46,715 nt of DNA from Bacteroidales bacterium. GTDB lineage: Bacteria; Bacteroidota; Bacteroidia; Bacteroidales; UBA932. The position numbers were made by a program, and so were the translations under genes. This document shows, in pieces, positions 32,520 through 41,177 of the stretch. The stretch is from the NCBI GenBank assembly GCA_015060455.1, contig SUYM01000023.1, positions 1 to 46,715 on the forward strand, in the 5' to 3' direction. The notes beneath the pieces are model-generated. The model did no database searches and was not told the DNA's origin. It worked only from the letters and a program-made list of their open reading frames with translations. Each line of letters starts with the position of its first letter. The stretch's first letter is position 1.

Positions 32520-32599
32520 ATAATGAATTGTTTCACATTTACCTGTTCCACAGAACCTTTTACGATGCGTGCAGCATGCTGTTTTCACAATAATTTTGT

Positions 32600-32607
32600 T
32601 AAATTTG
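32600..32607 (+). promoter_or_regulatory. -7 box for cysS
   Basis: TAAATTTG, a perfect TAnnTTTG match, 48 bases upstream of the cysS ATG. No clear -33 element. The leader has no obvious T-box or structured riboswitch. Confidence 0.4.
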
Positions 32608-32655
32608 CAGGTTGTGCTGTTTGAGCATATAAATTATTGAAATAAAACATCAGCA

Positions 32656-34224
32656 ATGAGAGAATTATATATCACCAATTCGCTTTCCCGTAAGAAGGAA
32701 ATATTCAAACCTATCGAAGAAGGACACGTAGGGCTTTATGTCTGCGGTCCGACTGTCTATGGCGACGCTCACCTCGGCCATGCCCGTCCGGGTGTGACAT
32801 ACGACGTGTTCGTCAAATTCCTCAGGCATCTCGGTTACAAGGTGCGCTATGTACGCAACATCACCGATGTCGGACATCTTGAACATGATGCTGACGAGGG
32901 TGAGGACAAGATTGCAAAGAAGGCCCGTCTGGAACAGTTGGAGCCTATGGAGGTAGTGCAGAGGTGTACTCTCGCATACCATGAGGCCATGCGTATGCTT
33001 AACGTCGCTCCGCCATCCATCGAGCCGCGGGCATCCGGACACATCATCGAGCAGATTGACCTTGTGAAGAAGATTCTTGATGCAGGGTATGCATACGAGA
33101 GCAACGGTTCGATATATTTTGACGTATTGAAATACGATGCAGACCACAAGTACGGCATCTTGTCGGGACGTTCCCTTGACGAGGTCAAGGAAGGCACACG
33201 CGACCTTGACGGACAGCAGGACAAGAGGGCGTCATACGATTTCGCGCTCTGGAAGAAGGCTTCACCGGAGCATATAATGCGCTGGCCTTCACCATGGAGC
33301 GACGGTTTCCCGGGCTGGCACCTCGAATGCTCTGCAATGAGCGAGAAATATCTCGGCAAGGAGTTCGATATCCACGGAGGCGGCATGGACCTTCTGTTTC
33401 CGCATCATGAGTGCGAGATTGCACAGAACACCGCTTCGCGCGGTTGCAGCGGAGTTCGTTACTGGATGCACAACAACATGATCACCATCGAAGGCAAGAA
33501 GATGGGCAAGTCTCTCGGCAACTTCATCACCCTTCCGGAACTGTTTGCTGGCCGCCATGCCAAACTCGAGCAGGCCTACTCCCCTATGACAGTGCGTTTC
33601 TTCATCCTTCAGGCACACTACCGTGGCACACTCGATTTCAGCAACGAGGCATTGCAGGCTGCGGAGAAGGGCCTCAAGAGGGTGCTCCAGGCAGGAAAGG
33701 ACCTTCGTGCCCTGGCTGCGGCTGCGGGAGTGCAGCAGACCGTTCTCGGCGAGGCAGGACACACAGCCAATACACTTGCTTACGGCGAGTTCCTTACCGG
33801 GATTGCGCCTTCTGAGGTTACGGCTTCCAATGCAGAAGTGCGCAGACTGATCGAGGCCGTGTATGAAAACCTCTGCGATGACCTCAACACGCCTATGGCT
33901 CTGGCTCAGATATTCGAAGCAGTACGCATCATCAACACAGCGAAGGACAGGAAGGTCGTTCTTGACGCTACCGACTATCGTGCACTTGTAGATCTCTTCG
34001 ACAACATCGTCTATGGCGTTCTCGGCCTGCGCGACGAAGAGGGCGGCGAAGGCGGAAAGGTCATGCAGACCATTGACGGACTTGTCGGCATGGTGCTGGA
34101 ACAGCGTCGTGAGGCTAAGGCAGCCAAGGACTGGGCCACCTCCGACCGCATCCGTGACGACCTCAAAGCCCTCGGCATCCAGATCAAGGACACCAAGGAC
34201 GGCACCGAGTGGACGCTGGAGTAG
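32656..34224 (+). CDS. cysS: Cysteinyl-tRNA synthetase
   Basis: 522 residues. Zinc Cys in [13 protein letters not shown] as HLGHARPG (about 39-46), the tRNA-acceptor and zinc site [17 protein letters not shown], and KMSKS as KKMGKS (281-286). The anticodon-binding helical region ends in WTLE. It ligates Cys to tRNA-Cys. The family length is about 490; a stretch of roughly 30 residues (about 355-395, with [20 protein letters not shown]) between the catalytic and C-terminal parts looks like an insertion but has no clear hairpin DNA. A paired-hairpin element lies in its upstream region and another repeat follows its stop. Confidence 0.97.
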   Translation: MRELYITNSLSRKKEIFKPIEEGHVGLYVCGPTVYGDAHLGHARPGVTYDVFVKFLRHLGYKVRYVRNITDVGHLEHDADEGEDKIAKKARLEQLEPMEVVQRCTLAYHEAMRMLNVAPPSIEPRASGHIIEQIDLVKKILDAGYAYESNGSIYFDVLKYDADHKYGILSGRSLDEVKEGTRDLDGQQDKRASYDFALWKKASPEHIMRWPSPWSDGFPGWHLECSAMSEKYLGKEFDIHGGGMDLLFPHHECEIAQNTASRGCSGVRYWMHNNMITIEGKKMGKSLGNFITLPELFAGRHAKLEQAYSPMTVRFFILQAHYRGTLDFSNEALQAAEKGLKRVLQAGKDLRALAAAAGVQQTVLGEAGHTANTLAYGEFLTGIAPSEVTASNAEVRRLIEAVYENLCDDLNTPMALAQIFEAVRIINTAKDRKVVLDATDYRALVDLFDNIVYGVLGLRDEEGGEGGKVMQTIDGLVGMVLEQRREAKAAKDWATSDRIRDDLKALGIQIKDTKDGTEWTLE

Positions 34225-34259
34225 ATTGCGGGGCTGGCGCACGGAGTGCGCGCGGATGG

Positions 34260-34350
34260 CACCTGCAACAGTTTTGTAGTGATTTCGTCGCAGATACCCA
34301 GGAAATTCGGGGTACCTGCGACAGTTTTATATGGAAATCGTTGCAGGTAG
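34260..34350. repeat. Tandem CCTGCAACAGTTTT hairpin element
   Basis: Copy one (34261-34297) runs from ACCTGCAACAGTTTT to GTCGCAGATAC; copy two (34314-34349) from ACCTGCGACAGTTTT to GTTGCAGGTA. Each has self-complementary ends, and the ends also pair across copies (CCTGCAAC with GTTGCAGG). It fills the gap between cysS and the exonuclease III gene. Confidence 0.7.
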
Positions 34351-34370
34351 GAGGATAATTCTTATCTTCG
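34341..34370 (+). promoter_or_regulatory. Promoter for the exonuclease III gene, partly inside a repeat
   Basis: TTG (34341-34343), 19 bp, TATCTTCG (34363-34370; one mismatch to TAnnTTTG). The -33 TTG is supplied by the right arm of the preceding hairpin element. The ATG is at 34404. Confidence 0.45.
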
Positions 34371-34403
34371 TGGCGGTGTTGACATATTAATCAAGAGAAC
34401 GAT

Positions 34404-35159
34404 ATGTATAAATTCATTTCATGGAATGTAAACGGCCTGAGAGCTGTGTGCGGGAAGGGGTTCGCGGATATTTTTGCGGAACTGGATGCGGATTTCTTCT
34501 GCTTGCAGGAGACTAAGTTGCAGGAGGGTCAGATCGACCTGGAGTTTCTGGGGTATAAGTCTTATTGGAATTATGCGGACAAGAAGGGGTATTCTGGCAC
34601 TGCCATATATACCAGACATGAGCCGCTGAGCGTGACATACGGCATAGGCATTGACGAGCATGACCATGAGGGCAGGGTCATAACCATGGAGATGGAGGAT
34701 TTCTATCTGGTCTGCGTATATGTGCCGAATGCTCAGGACGAACTGAAAAGACTGGATTACAGGATGAGGTGGGAGGATGATTTCAGGGCGTATCTGTGCA
34801 ATCTGAGCAGGACAAAAGGCGTGGTCGTCTGCGGGGACCTCAATGTGGCGCATAAGGAGATCGACCTGAAGAATCCTAAGACCAACCGCCGCAATCCGGG
34901 ATTTACCGATGAGGAGCGGGGGCAGTTCACTAACCTCTTGGACAAAGGATTCATAGACACGTTCAGATATTTCTATCCGGACCAGACGGACATATACTCC
35001 TGGTGGTCATACCGTTTTCAGGCCCGTCAGAAGAATGTGGGCTGGCGTATCGACTATTTCGTGGTAAGCGATGGCCTGCAACCAAGGCTGCTGAATGCAA
35101 AAATCCACACGGAGATATACGGTTCGGACCACTGTCCTGTGGAACTGACGATGGAGTAA
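34404..35159 (+). CDS. xth: Exonuclease III (AP endonuclease, ExoA/Xth family)
   Basis: 251 residues, cytoplasmic. Family motifs in order: [19 protein letters not shown] (metal Glu), [35 protein letters not shown] and [11 protein letters not shown] (catalytic Asp-His). It repairs abasic sites by cleaving 5' to the lesion and has 3' exonuclease and phosphatase activities. It is in the same superfamily as the EEP lipoproteins but is a distinct, soluble DNA-repair subfamily. It converges with the DUF4783 gene. Confidence 0.97.
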   Translation: MYKFISWNVNGLRAVCGKGFADIFAELDADFFCLQETKLQEGQIDLEFLGYKSYWNYADKKGYSGTAIYTRHEPLSVTYGIGIDEHDHEGRVITMEMEDFYLVCVYVPNAQDELKRLDYRMRWEDDFRAYLCNLSRTKGVVVCGDLNVAHKEIDLKNPKTNRRNPGFTDEERGQFTNLLDKGFIDTFRYFYPDQTDIYSWWSYRFQARQKNVGWRIDYFVVSDGLQPRLLNAKIHTEIYGSDHCPVELTME

Positions 35160-35169
35160 TCAAACGGCA

Positions 35170-35574
35170 TCAGTTCAGCCGCTCAATCTTTATCTGCTGT
35201 ATCTTATAACCGTCCCCCTGGAGCGTTGCGAAGATAGTCATCAGGAAGACCTCCCCGCCGGCGTTCAGGGTGCCCAGTGCATATTTCATATTGGAGCGGC
35301 CCGCCTTGTGGGTGATTTCAAAGGAACGTGGCGTATGACTCTTGAAGAAGGACTTCATTATCTGCCTGGCCTGAGAGCGGCTGGAATCATTTGAAGAGGA
35401 GAATATGGTTATTTCCAGATTGTCGGCGAACCATGCGGACAACTTATCGGCATCTCCCTCCGCTATGTATTTGGATATGGGATTGAACACATCAAAACCC
35501 CTGTCCTGAGAATGGCCGGGAACACCCAGGACAAGCAGCATGGAAGCAGACAGCAGTGTCAATAATTTCTTCAT
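35170..35574 (-). CDS. Secreted DUF4783-family protein
   Basis: 134 residues from the ATG at 35572-35574, which directly begins the signal peptide MKKLLTLLSASMLLVLGVPG (three codons upstream is another ATG). The mature part has the NTF2-like DUF4783 pattern: PISKYIAEGDADKLSAWFAD, ARQIMKSFFKSHTPRSFEIT and a beta-rich end (ALGTLNAGGEVFLMTIFA). This family is restricted to Bacteroidota and of unknown function, likely periplasmic. Confidence 0.8.
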   Translation of the reverse strand: MKKLLTLLSASMLLVLGVPGHSQDRGFDVFNPISKYIAEGDADKLSAWFADNLEITIFSSSNDSSRSQARQIMKSFFKSHTPRSFEITHKAGRSNMKYALGTLNAGGEVFLMTIFATLQGDGYKIQQIKIERLN

Positions 35575-35641
35575 GAATGTCAATACCTTATACTATCCTG
35601 TCGATGACGGATAATCATTTCATTTTGCAAAAGTTGTCCCG

Positions 35642-35649
35642 CAAAGATA
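35642..35649 (-). promoter_or_regulatory. -7 box for the DUF4783 gene
   Basis: Minus-strand TATCTTTG (perfect TAnnTTTG), 67 bases upstream of the ATG. Its leader would include the third copy of the GGATAATCAT motif. Confidence 0.4.
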
Positions 35650-35709
35650 AGTATTCTCTATAATTTTCACTATTTTTACGCAGATTAAACGATTTGTTAT
35701 AGTCAGGAC

Positions 35710-36183
35710 ATGAAGATTACACTGCTCACAGTAGGCAAGACAGATGTGGATTGGGTAAGGAAAGGTTTGGAACTATATACTTCCAGACTCAAGCATTATA
35801 TACCGTTCTCAATAACAGAAATTCCTGAATTGAAGAACGTTTCCGCCCTGTCGAAGGAGCAGATAAAGTCAAAGGAGGGCGAACTGATATTCAAGAACAT
35901 AAAGCCGGCAGATGATGTCATCCTCCTTGACGAGCACGGAAAGGAATATTCCTCGACCGGTTTTGCCGCCCTTATCCAGAAGAAGATGTCCCTTGAAGGC
36001 AAGGATATTGTATTCATAATCGGTGGCGCCTACGGATTCAGCGAAGACGTATATAAACGGGCGAATTCAAAGATATCCCTTTCACAGATGACATTCTCCC
36101 ACCAGATGGTCAGAGTCATATTTACCGAACAGATATACAGGGCATTCACAATAATGAGGGGCGAACCTTATCACCACGAGTAG
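35710..36183 (+). CDS. rlmH: 23S rRNA pseudouridine-1915 N3-methyltransferase RlmH
   Basis: 157 residues, the whole SPOUT-fold enzyme. The SAM-binding knot is seen in DVILLDEHGKEYSS and VFIIGGAYGFSEDVYKRANS, ending ISLSQMTFSHQMVRVIFTEQ and the conserved GEPYHHE. It methylates pseudouridine 1915 in helix 69 of 23S rRNA. It is followed 3 bases later by the large kinase gene on the same strand, so cotranscription is likely. Confidence 0.97.
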   Translation: MKITLLTVGKTDVDWVRKGLELYTSRLKHYIPFSITEIPELKNVSALSKEQIKSKEGELIFKNIKPADDVILLDEHGKEYSSTGFAALIQKKMSLEGKDIVFIIGGAYGFSEDVYKRANSKISLSQMTFSHQMVRVIFTEQIYRAFTIMRGEPYHHE

Positions 36184-36186
36184 GTC

Positions 36187-39100
36187 ATGGGCGTAAAAAT
36201 TGACAGACACATATTGTTTCCTGTCATTACTGCACTTGCGGCGGTAATTCTTTTCGTTTTGTCGGTAATCGGGGAACGCACACAAGGAAGCACCGAGAGC
36301 ATCGTCGGCAAAGCGGAAAAGAGACTTGAAAAGCGCATTGATATCCTTGAAGGATATGTGGAGCGGCTGCTTGACGGTCAGGACGAGGCAATATGCTCGG
36401 AAGGGCTGCCGGAAGACATGGTCATATATAAATATGTAAATGACTCCCTGGCCTTATGGCTCAACCAGTTCCCCATCCTCAACGATGACATCAGCAACAG
36501 GCTTGTATTCCAGCGTCTGACCAACCTCAAAAGCAGTATCGTATCCCCTCTGGCAGATGTGGGCGAGGATTATTCATATATAAACCTCGGATCAAAATGG
36601 TTCATCATCAGATCCGTTACGGGCGACAACAAGGAGAGGATCATAGCGGCAGTAGAGATACAGAACACCCTTATTGACGATGCCAGAAGCAACGACAGCG
36701 GCATAAACCCGCTCATAGGCATTCCCGACAGATATACGGTCCTGCCTCTTAATTACAGCGGCGGCTCCCCTGTCATCATCAACGGCAGACCTATATTCAA
36801 GGTACATACCGACAACACCGGCATGACTTACACCAGCAGTACCGCCATGCTGAAATGGATAGCAATGCTGCTGGTGATAATATCCGCCCTGACGCTGCTC
36901 TACAAGAACAGGACATTCAAGGCCTTCGCCATATCGACGGCAGCCGTTTCCATTGTCTTTGCCATAGCATATGCATGGGGGCTGCGTCTTAGCGGCAGCA
37001 CCGAGATATTTTCCCCTAACACATACGCCGACGGTCCGATATTGTTCTCTTTGGGGGCATTGATGCTGGTAAACTCATACATAGCAGTCCTCTCGATATG
37101 CATCTATCTGATGCGGGAGACAATATACGGCTTTGTACGGAGGAGAACGTCATGGAAAGCAGGTATGGTCATATACTGCATCGCGCTCACATTGTGCATC
37201 ATAACGATTGTCGCCTATATACATACGACCCTGCAAAGCCTGCTGTATAACTCCCACATAAGCATGGCGGTGTTCCGCCCGAACATCGACCTCGTCGATT
37301 CAATATCAGTATATCTGTCCTATTTCGGACTTTTCCTGTGCATATGGCTCTATCTGCTCATGCTCTCAACCGCACTCAGAAGCCTGACCGGCATCAGGAT
37401 AAATCTCTTGTCAAAGAAAAACATCGCAATCTTCGCCATGGCGGTTGCTGTCTATCTCAGCCTTACGACGGAGACATATTCAATCAGAAGGGAACAGGAC
37501 AGAGCGACAGTCTGGGCAAACAAATTGGCCGTAGAAAGAGATCTCGGGCTCGAAATACGCCTGAAAGCAGTGGAAAACGACATAGCCTCCGACCCGATAA
37601 TTTCATCGCTGGCAAACCTTGACGGGGCTGAGGGACTGATCCTAAGCAGAATATCCGAGAATTTCCTGTCCCGGATCAGACAGAGTCACTCGCTTGACAT
37701 TCTTCTGTACGACGATGAAAAGCCTGAACTTTCACGTTACCACACGGAATTGATGGAGTCCGGCACACCCATTTACGATGGTTCACATTTCTTTTTCATT
37801 TCTGACGGACTCGGCCACAGCAAGTATGTCGGTTTCTTCCTGTATTACACGCGGAACAGGTCCCTCACGAGAATGTTTCTGGAAATTGAGCCAAACTCAA
37901 ACACAGAAGAGGGCGGCTACAACGACATCCTCAATCTGTTCTCTACTCCGGACGGAATAAATATTCCTAAGGTCTATTCCTATGCCAAGTATGCAGATGG
38001 AAAACTCACTTCATACAAGGGCAATTACCCCTACCCCACCGTCTCCGACAAATTTGAGCACAATCCGGATCCGGAACGCACACGCATATTGAGATTTGAT
38101 GAGTTCACGCATTTTGCCAGACAGATCAGCGATAATGAAATAATCGTCATATCAAGACCGCACAGGAACAATCTTGTATTCTTCACATCTCTGTCATACA
38201 CGTTCCTCATGATGCTGGGACTGATGATGCTATTCCGCCGACGCAGAAGGAAAACAGAAAAGAGCAATTTCTTCAGGACAAGGATAAACATCATCCTGTT
38301 CATCTCATCTGCAATGATCCTGGCCAGCATGACAGTGGTCAGCATTTTCTTCGTATATAAGAGAAACAGCGAAAATATCATCAACCTGATGTCGTCGAAG
38401 ATCAGCACCGTACAGGCCATGATCGAACGGCACGCAAGAGGTGTCAGGAATTATAGCGAGATCATGACCCCCGGATTCAAGGCGATGATAGAAGAAATCA
38501 GCAAGACCACCAAATCGGACATCACCCTATATACACCGGAGGGGAGGGTATTCTACACTTCACGCCCGGAGGTGTTTGACAAGATGATTTTCGGCAACAG
38601 GATCAACCATGACGCATATCATAACATCACCCACCTGCACCGCAGGTTCTTCATAAATCAGGAACAGACTGCCGGTCACAGTTACCGGGCTCTTTACGCG
38701 TCTGTCATCAACGCAGAGGGCGACATCATCGCCATAGTCTGTGTGCCGGCATCAGCCGGAGACCATGATTTCCTTCATGATGCCACCATACATGCCGCAC
38801 TTCTGGTCAACATCTTCCTGCTGCTGCTTATCATATCTCTCCTTTTCAGCACAAGGGAGGTAAATGACATGTTCGCCCCTCTTATGGAGATGGGCAAAAA
38901 GATGAATATCAACAATATCCACGACCTGCGGCCTATCACATACAAGAAGGTGGACGAGATTTCATCGCTGGTTGATGCCTATAACAGGATGGTGAAGGAA
39001 CTTGCCGACTCCACCGTGCGGCTCGCCAAGGCGGAGAGAGACAAGGCATGGAGCCAGATGGCAAGACAGGTGGCCCACGAAATCAAGAACCCGCTCACTC

Positions 39101-39765
39101 CTATCAAACTGGAGATCCAGCGTCTGATACGCCTGAAAACAAACGGCAACCCTAAATGGGAAGAGCGATTTGACAATGTCGCCAATGTCGTTCTGGAGCA
39201 TATCGATATTCTGACGGATACTGCAAATGAATTTTCCACCTTCGCAAAACTGTATAGCGAAGAGCCTGTGGTGATGGATCTTGACCGGACCATAAAGGAC
39301 CAGATACTGATATTTGACAACAAGCCGGACATCACCATCGAGTATATAGGAATGGAGAATGCCATAGTGACAGCACCTCGTCCGCAACTCATACGAGTCT
39401 TCGTCAATCTCATAACCAATGCCATCCAGGCTGTGGAAATCAAACGGAAAGAGATGGCAGAAAGCGGAGATGAGACATTCAGGGGCAAGGTTTTCATAGC
39501 CCTTCGCAACGGCACTGCGGACGGATTCTATGACATAGTCGTGGAAGACAACGGAGCTGGTGTGAAGGAGGAGAATCTGAGCAAGCTGTTCACACCGAAC
39601 TTCACCACAAAGAGCGGAGGCACCGGACTTGGTCTGGCCATCTGCCGCAATATAATTGAAAAATGCGAAGGCACTATCTCATACAGCAAGTCATACCGTC
39701 TTGGAGGAGCGGCCTTCACCGTATCGCTGCCAAAACAGCCTGGCTCCACTTCTGTCGAGCAATGA
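36187..39765 (+). CDS. Large NtrY-like membrane sensor histidine kinase
   Basis: 1192 residues. One N-terminal membrane helix (about 10-27), a loop of about 190 residues, a block of about six helices (about 220-435), a second loop domain (about 435-685), a helix near 690, another near 735-757, a further extracytoplasmic loop (about 757-872) and a final helix (about 873-893). Then a HAMP-like linker, HisKA with VAHEIKNPLTPIKLEIQRL, and HATPase with NLITNAIQAVEIK, DNGAGV, FTTKSGGTGLGLA. This multi-loop form is common in Bacteroidota; the signal is unknown. No response regulator gene is adjacent, so the partner is elsewhere. Confidence 0.92.
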   Translation: MGVKIDRHILFPVITALAAVILFVLSVIGERTQGSTESIVGKAEKRLEKRIDILEGYVERLLDGQDEAICSEGLPEDMVIYKYVNDSLALWLNQFPILNDDISNRLVFQRLTNLKSSIVSPLADVGEDYSYINLGSKWFIIRSVTGDNKERIIAAVEIQNTLIDDARSNDSGINPLIGIPDRYTVLPLNYSGGSPVIINGRPIFKVHTDNTGMTYTSSTAMLKWIAMLLVIISALTLLYKNRTFKAFAISTAAVSIVFAIAYAWGLRLSGSTEIFSPNTYADGPILFSLGALMLVNSYIAVLSICIYLMRETIYGFVRRRTSWKAGMVIYCIALTLCIITIVAYIHTTLQSLLYNSHISMAVFRPNIDLVDSISVYLSYFGLFLCIWLYLLMLSTALRSLTGIRINLLSKKNIAIFAMAVAVYLSLTTETYSIRREQDRATVWANKLAVERDLGLEIRLKAVENDIASDPIISSLANLDGAEGLILSRISENFLSRIRQSHSLDILLYDDEKPELSRYHTELMESGTPIYDGSHFFFISDGLGHSKYVGFFLYYTRNRSLTRMFLEIEPNSNTEEGGYNDILNLFSTPDGINIPKVYSYAKYADGKLTSYKGNYPYPTVSDKFEHNPDPERTRILRFDEFTHFARQISDNEIIVISRPHRNNLVFFTSLSYTFLMMLGLMMLFRRRRRKTEKSNFFRTRINIILFISSAMILASMTVVSIFFVYKRNSENIINLMSSKISTVQAMIERHARGVRNYSEIMTPGFKAMIEEISKTTKSDITLYTPEGRVFYTSRPEVFDKMIFGNRINHDAYHNITHLHRRFFINQEQTAGHSYRALYASVINAEGDIIAIVCVPASAGDHDFLHDATIHAALLVNIFLLLLIISLLFSTREVNDMFAPLMEMGKKMNINNIHDLRPITYKKVDEISSLVDAYNRMVKELADSTVRLAKAERDKAWSQMARQVAHEIKNPLTPIKLEIQRLIRLKTNGNPKWEERFDNVANVVLEHIDILTDTANEFSTFAKLYSEEPVVMDLDRTIKDQILIFDNKPDITIEYIGMENAIVTAPRPQLIRVFVNLITNAIQAVEIKRKEMAESGDETFRGKVFIALRNGTADGFYDIVVEDNGAGVKEENLSKLFTPNFTTKSGGTGLGLAICRNIIEKCEGTISYSKSYRLGGAAFTVSLPKQPGSTSVEQ

Positions 39766-39793
39766 CGGCGACACAGACGGACTTCCGATAAAA

Positions 39794-39829
39794 AATGAGA
39801 TGCAGACCATCATGAATCTGCATCTCATT
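39794..39829. terminator. Bidirectional terminator between the kinase and DUF3127 genes
   Basis: AATGAGATGCAGA (39794-39806) pairs with TCTGCATCTCATT (39817-39829), 13 bp perfect, followed by AAATTTTAT on the plus strand and preceded by a run of A. It separates two convergent genes. Confidence 0.8.
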
Positions 39830-39851
39830 AAATTTTATCTTCTATCCCGAA

Positions 39852-40241
39852 TCAGAACGGCATATCGCCGTCGTCCATCGGAAGATCATCTATTGAAGGA
39901 GCCGGGGCTGCCGGAGGGATTGGAGAGGCTGTCTGAGGCACGACCTGTGGCGCCTGTGGCTGCCCTGCCGGCTCTATACGCCATGCTCTCACGTCTGTGA
40001 ACCAACGTCCGTTGTATTCACGGCTGCTGAGGTTGAAGGAAACCTTCACCTTGTCGCCCACCTGATATTTGTCAAGTTCGCGAACCTTGTCCTCACCCCA
40101 GACATTCATGCAGACCTGAGTCGGGTAATTTCCCTCCTGATACTCGAACACGAACTCCTGTTTAGACCAAGCACCTCTTGTCGAGGTGCCTGTCTGTACA
40201 TTAAGTTTACGGGCAATCCTGCCCTCAAGTTCCAAAGCCAT
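39852..40241 (-). CDS. DUF3127 protein, SSB-like OB fold
   Basis: 129 residues. An OB-fold-like beta region (about 3-90: LELEGRIARKLNVQTG, SKQEFVFEYQEGN, KVKVSFNLSSREYNGRWFTDVRAW) matches DUF3127, found almost only in Bacteroidota. A Pro/Ala linker leads to an acidic end DDLPMDDGDMPF, strikingly like the DDDIPF tail by which SSB recruits repair proteins. A single-strand DNA-binding role is therefore plausible but unproven. Its ATG overlaps the FKBP stop codon by 1 base (TAATG). Confidence 0.85.
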   Translation of the reverse strand: MALELEGRIARKLNVQTGTSTRGAWSKQEFVFEYQEGNYPTQVCMNVWGEDKVRELDKYQVGDKVKVSFNLSSREYNGRWFTDVRAWRIEPAGQPQAPQVVPQTASPIPPAAPAPSIDDLPMDDGDMPF

Positions 40242-40981
40242 TACTCTGCTGGAGTGTATTTGTTCACTTTAAGGATCTCAACATCGAAGATAAGAGTAGA
40301 GTTTGCACCGATCTTACCTGTTGATCTTGTACCGTAACCAAGTTTTGCAGGAATGTAGAGAGTAGCCTTTCCGCCCTCGCCGAGAAGACCAAGACCCTCA
40401 GTCCATCCTCTGATCACCTGATTTGCTACGAACTCAGTTGAGTCATTCTGATCGAATACTGTACCGTCAATGAGGGTACCCTTGTAGTTCACGAGAACTG
40501 TATCCTGTGGCTGAACCTTGTACTCAGCGCCCTCAGCAATGATTGTATATTGAAGTCCGCTTGCAGTTGTGTCAACATTGGCTTTGAGTGCGTTCTTTGC
40601 AAGGAAAGCCTCGCCTTCTGCCTGATTTACAGCAGCCTCGTAAGCACTCTTCTTCTGAAGATATGCATCGAAGATTCTGCCCATCTGGTCGAGATCAATG
40701 TCAAACTGCTTTCCGAAGTCAGGGCTGTAAGGGTTACCCTCAGCCTTGATGAAATCTTCCATACCCTTCTTGATCTGTGCCATGTTGAGGTCGCTCAGAT
40801 CAGCAGCAAAGTTGTTGCCCTTGATGAATGAACCGAAGTTCACACCGATAAGGTAACTTACTGAGTCAGCATCTGCCTTTGTTGGCTGAGGAGCATCAAC
40901 CTGTACTCCTGCGTTGTTTGCACATGAAACTGCGAATACAGCTGCTACAGCTGCCGCAACGAAAAATTTGATTGTCTTCAT
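40241..40981 (-). CDS. FKBP-type peptidyl-prolyl isomerase lipoprotein
   Basis: 246 residues; lipobox AVSC (Cys20). An N-terminal FkpA-like dimerisation region (about 35-135: DADSVSYLIGVNFG, then helices with KKGMEDFIKAEG) is followed by the FKBP domain (about 150-240) with VLVNYKGTLIDGTVFD, VIRGWTEGLGLLGEGGKATL and ANSTLIFDVEILKV. It assists folding of exported proteins in the periplasm. It has an upstream -7 box and is coupled to the DUF3127 gene, though the two products act in different compartments. Confidence 0.95.
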   Translation of the reverse strand: MKTIKFFVAAAVAAVFAVSCANNAGVQVDAPQPTKADADSVSYLIGVNFGSFIKGNNFAADLSDLNMAQIKKGMEDFIKAEGNPYSPDFGKQFDIDLDQMGRIFDAYLQKKSAYEAAVNQAEGEAFLAKNALKANVDTTASGLQYTIIAEGAEYKVQPQDTVLVNYKGTLIDGTVFDQNDSTEFVANQVIRGWTEGLGLLGEGGKATLYIPAKLGYGTRSTGKIGANSTLIFDVEILKVNKYTPAE

Positions 40982-41020
40982 TACTTTTATTTATTAGTTA
41001 TACAATTTCAGTTCAGCCGG

Positions 41021-41028
41021 CAAATATA
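41021..41028 (-). promoter_or_regulatory. -7 box for the FKBP-DUF3127 operon
   Basis: Minus-strand TATATTTG, perfect TAnnTTTG, 39 bases upstream of the FKBP ATG; the leader is A/T-rich. Confidence 0.5.
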
Positions 41029-41126
41029 ATTATTTTTTCTCAAAACACATTTAAATATGACTATTCATCATTCTGACCCATAACCTGCAACCGAGGACAC
41101 TATTGTCAACAGTTTTGACAAAAAAT

Positions 41127-41158
41127 TTTGACTTGTAGAAAATTTTAACTTAACTTTA
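41127..41158 (+). promoter_or_regulatory. Promoter for recQ
   Basis: TTTG (41127-41130), 20 bp, TAACTTTA (41151-41158; one mismatch to TAnnTTTG). The ATG at 41178 is 19 bases beyond. Confidence 0.55.
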
Positions 41159-41177
41159 TAAGTCAAATTTTCGGATT

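Noticed and set aside
32608..32655. Possible T-box or other riboswitch before cysS
   Set aside because: The leader after the -7 box is under 50 bases and unstructured, and T-boxes are not expected in Bacteroidota.
33289..34242. 317-codon open frame antisense to cysS
   Set aside because: Mirrors the codon pattern of cysS, has no recognisable domain, and cysS is complete on the other strand.
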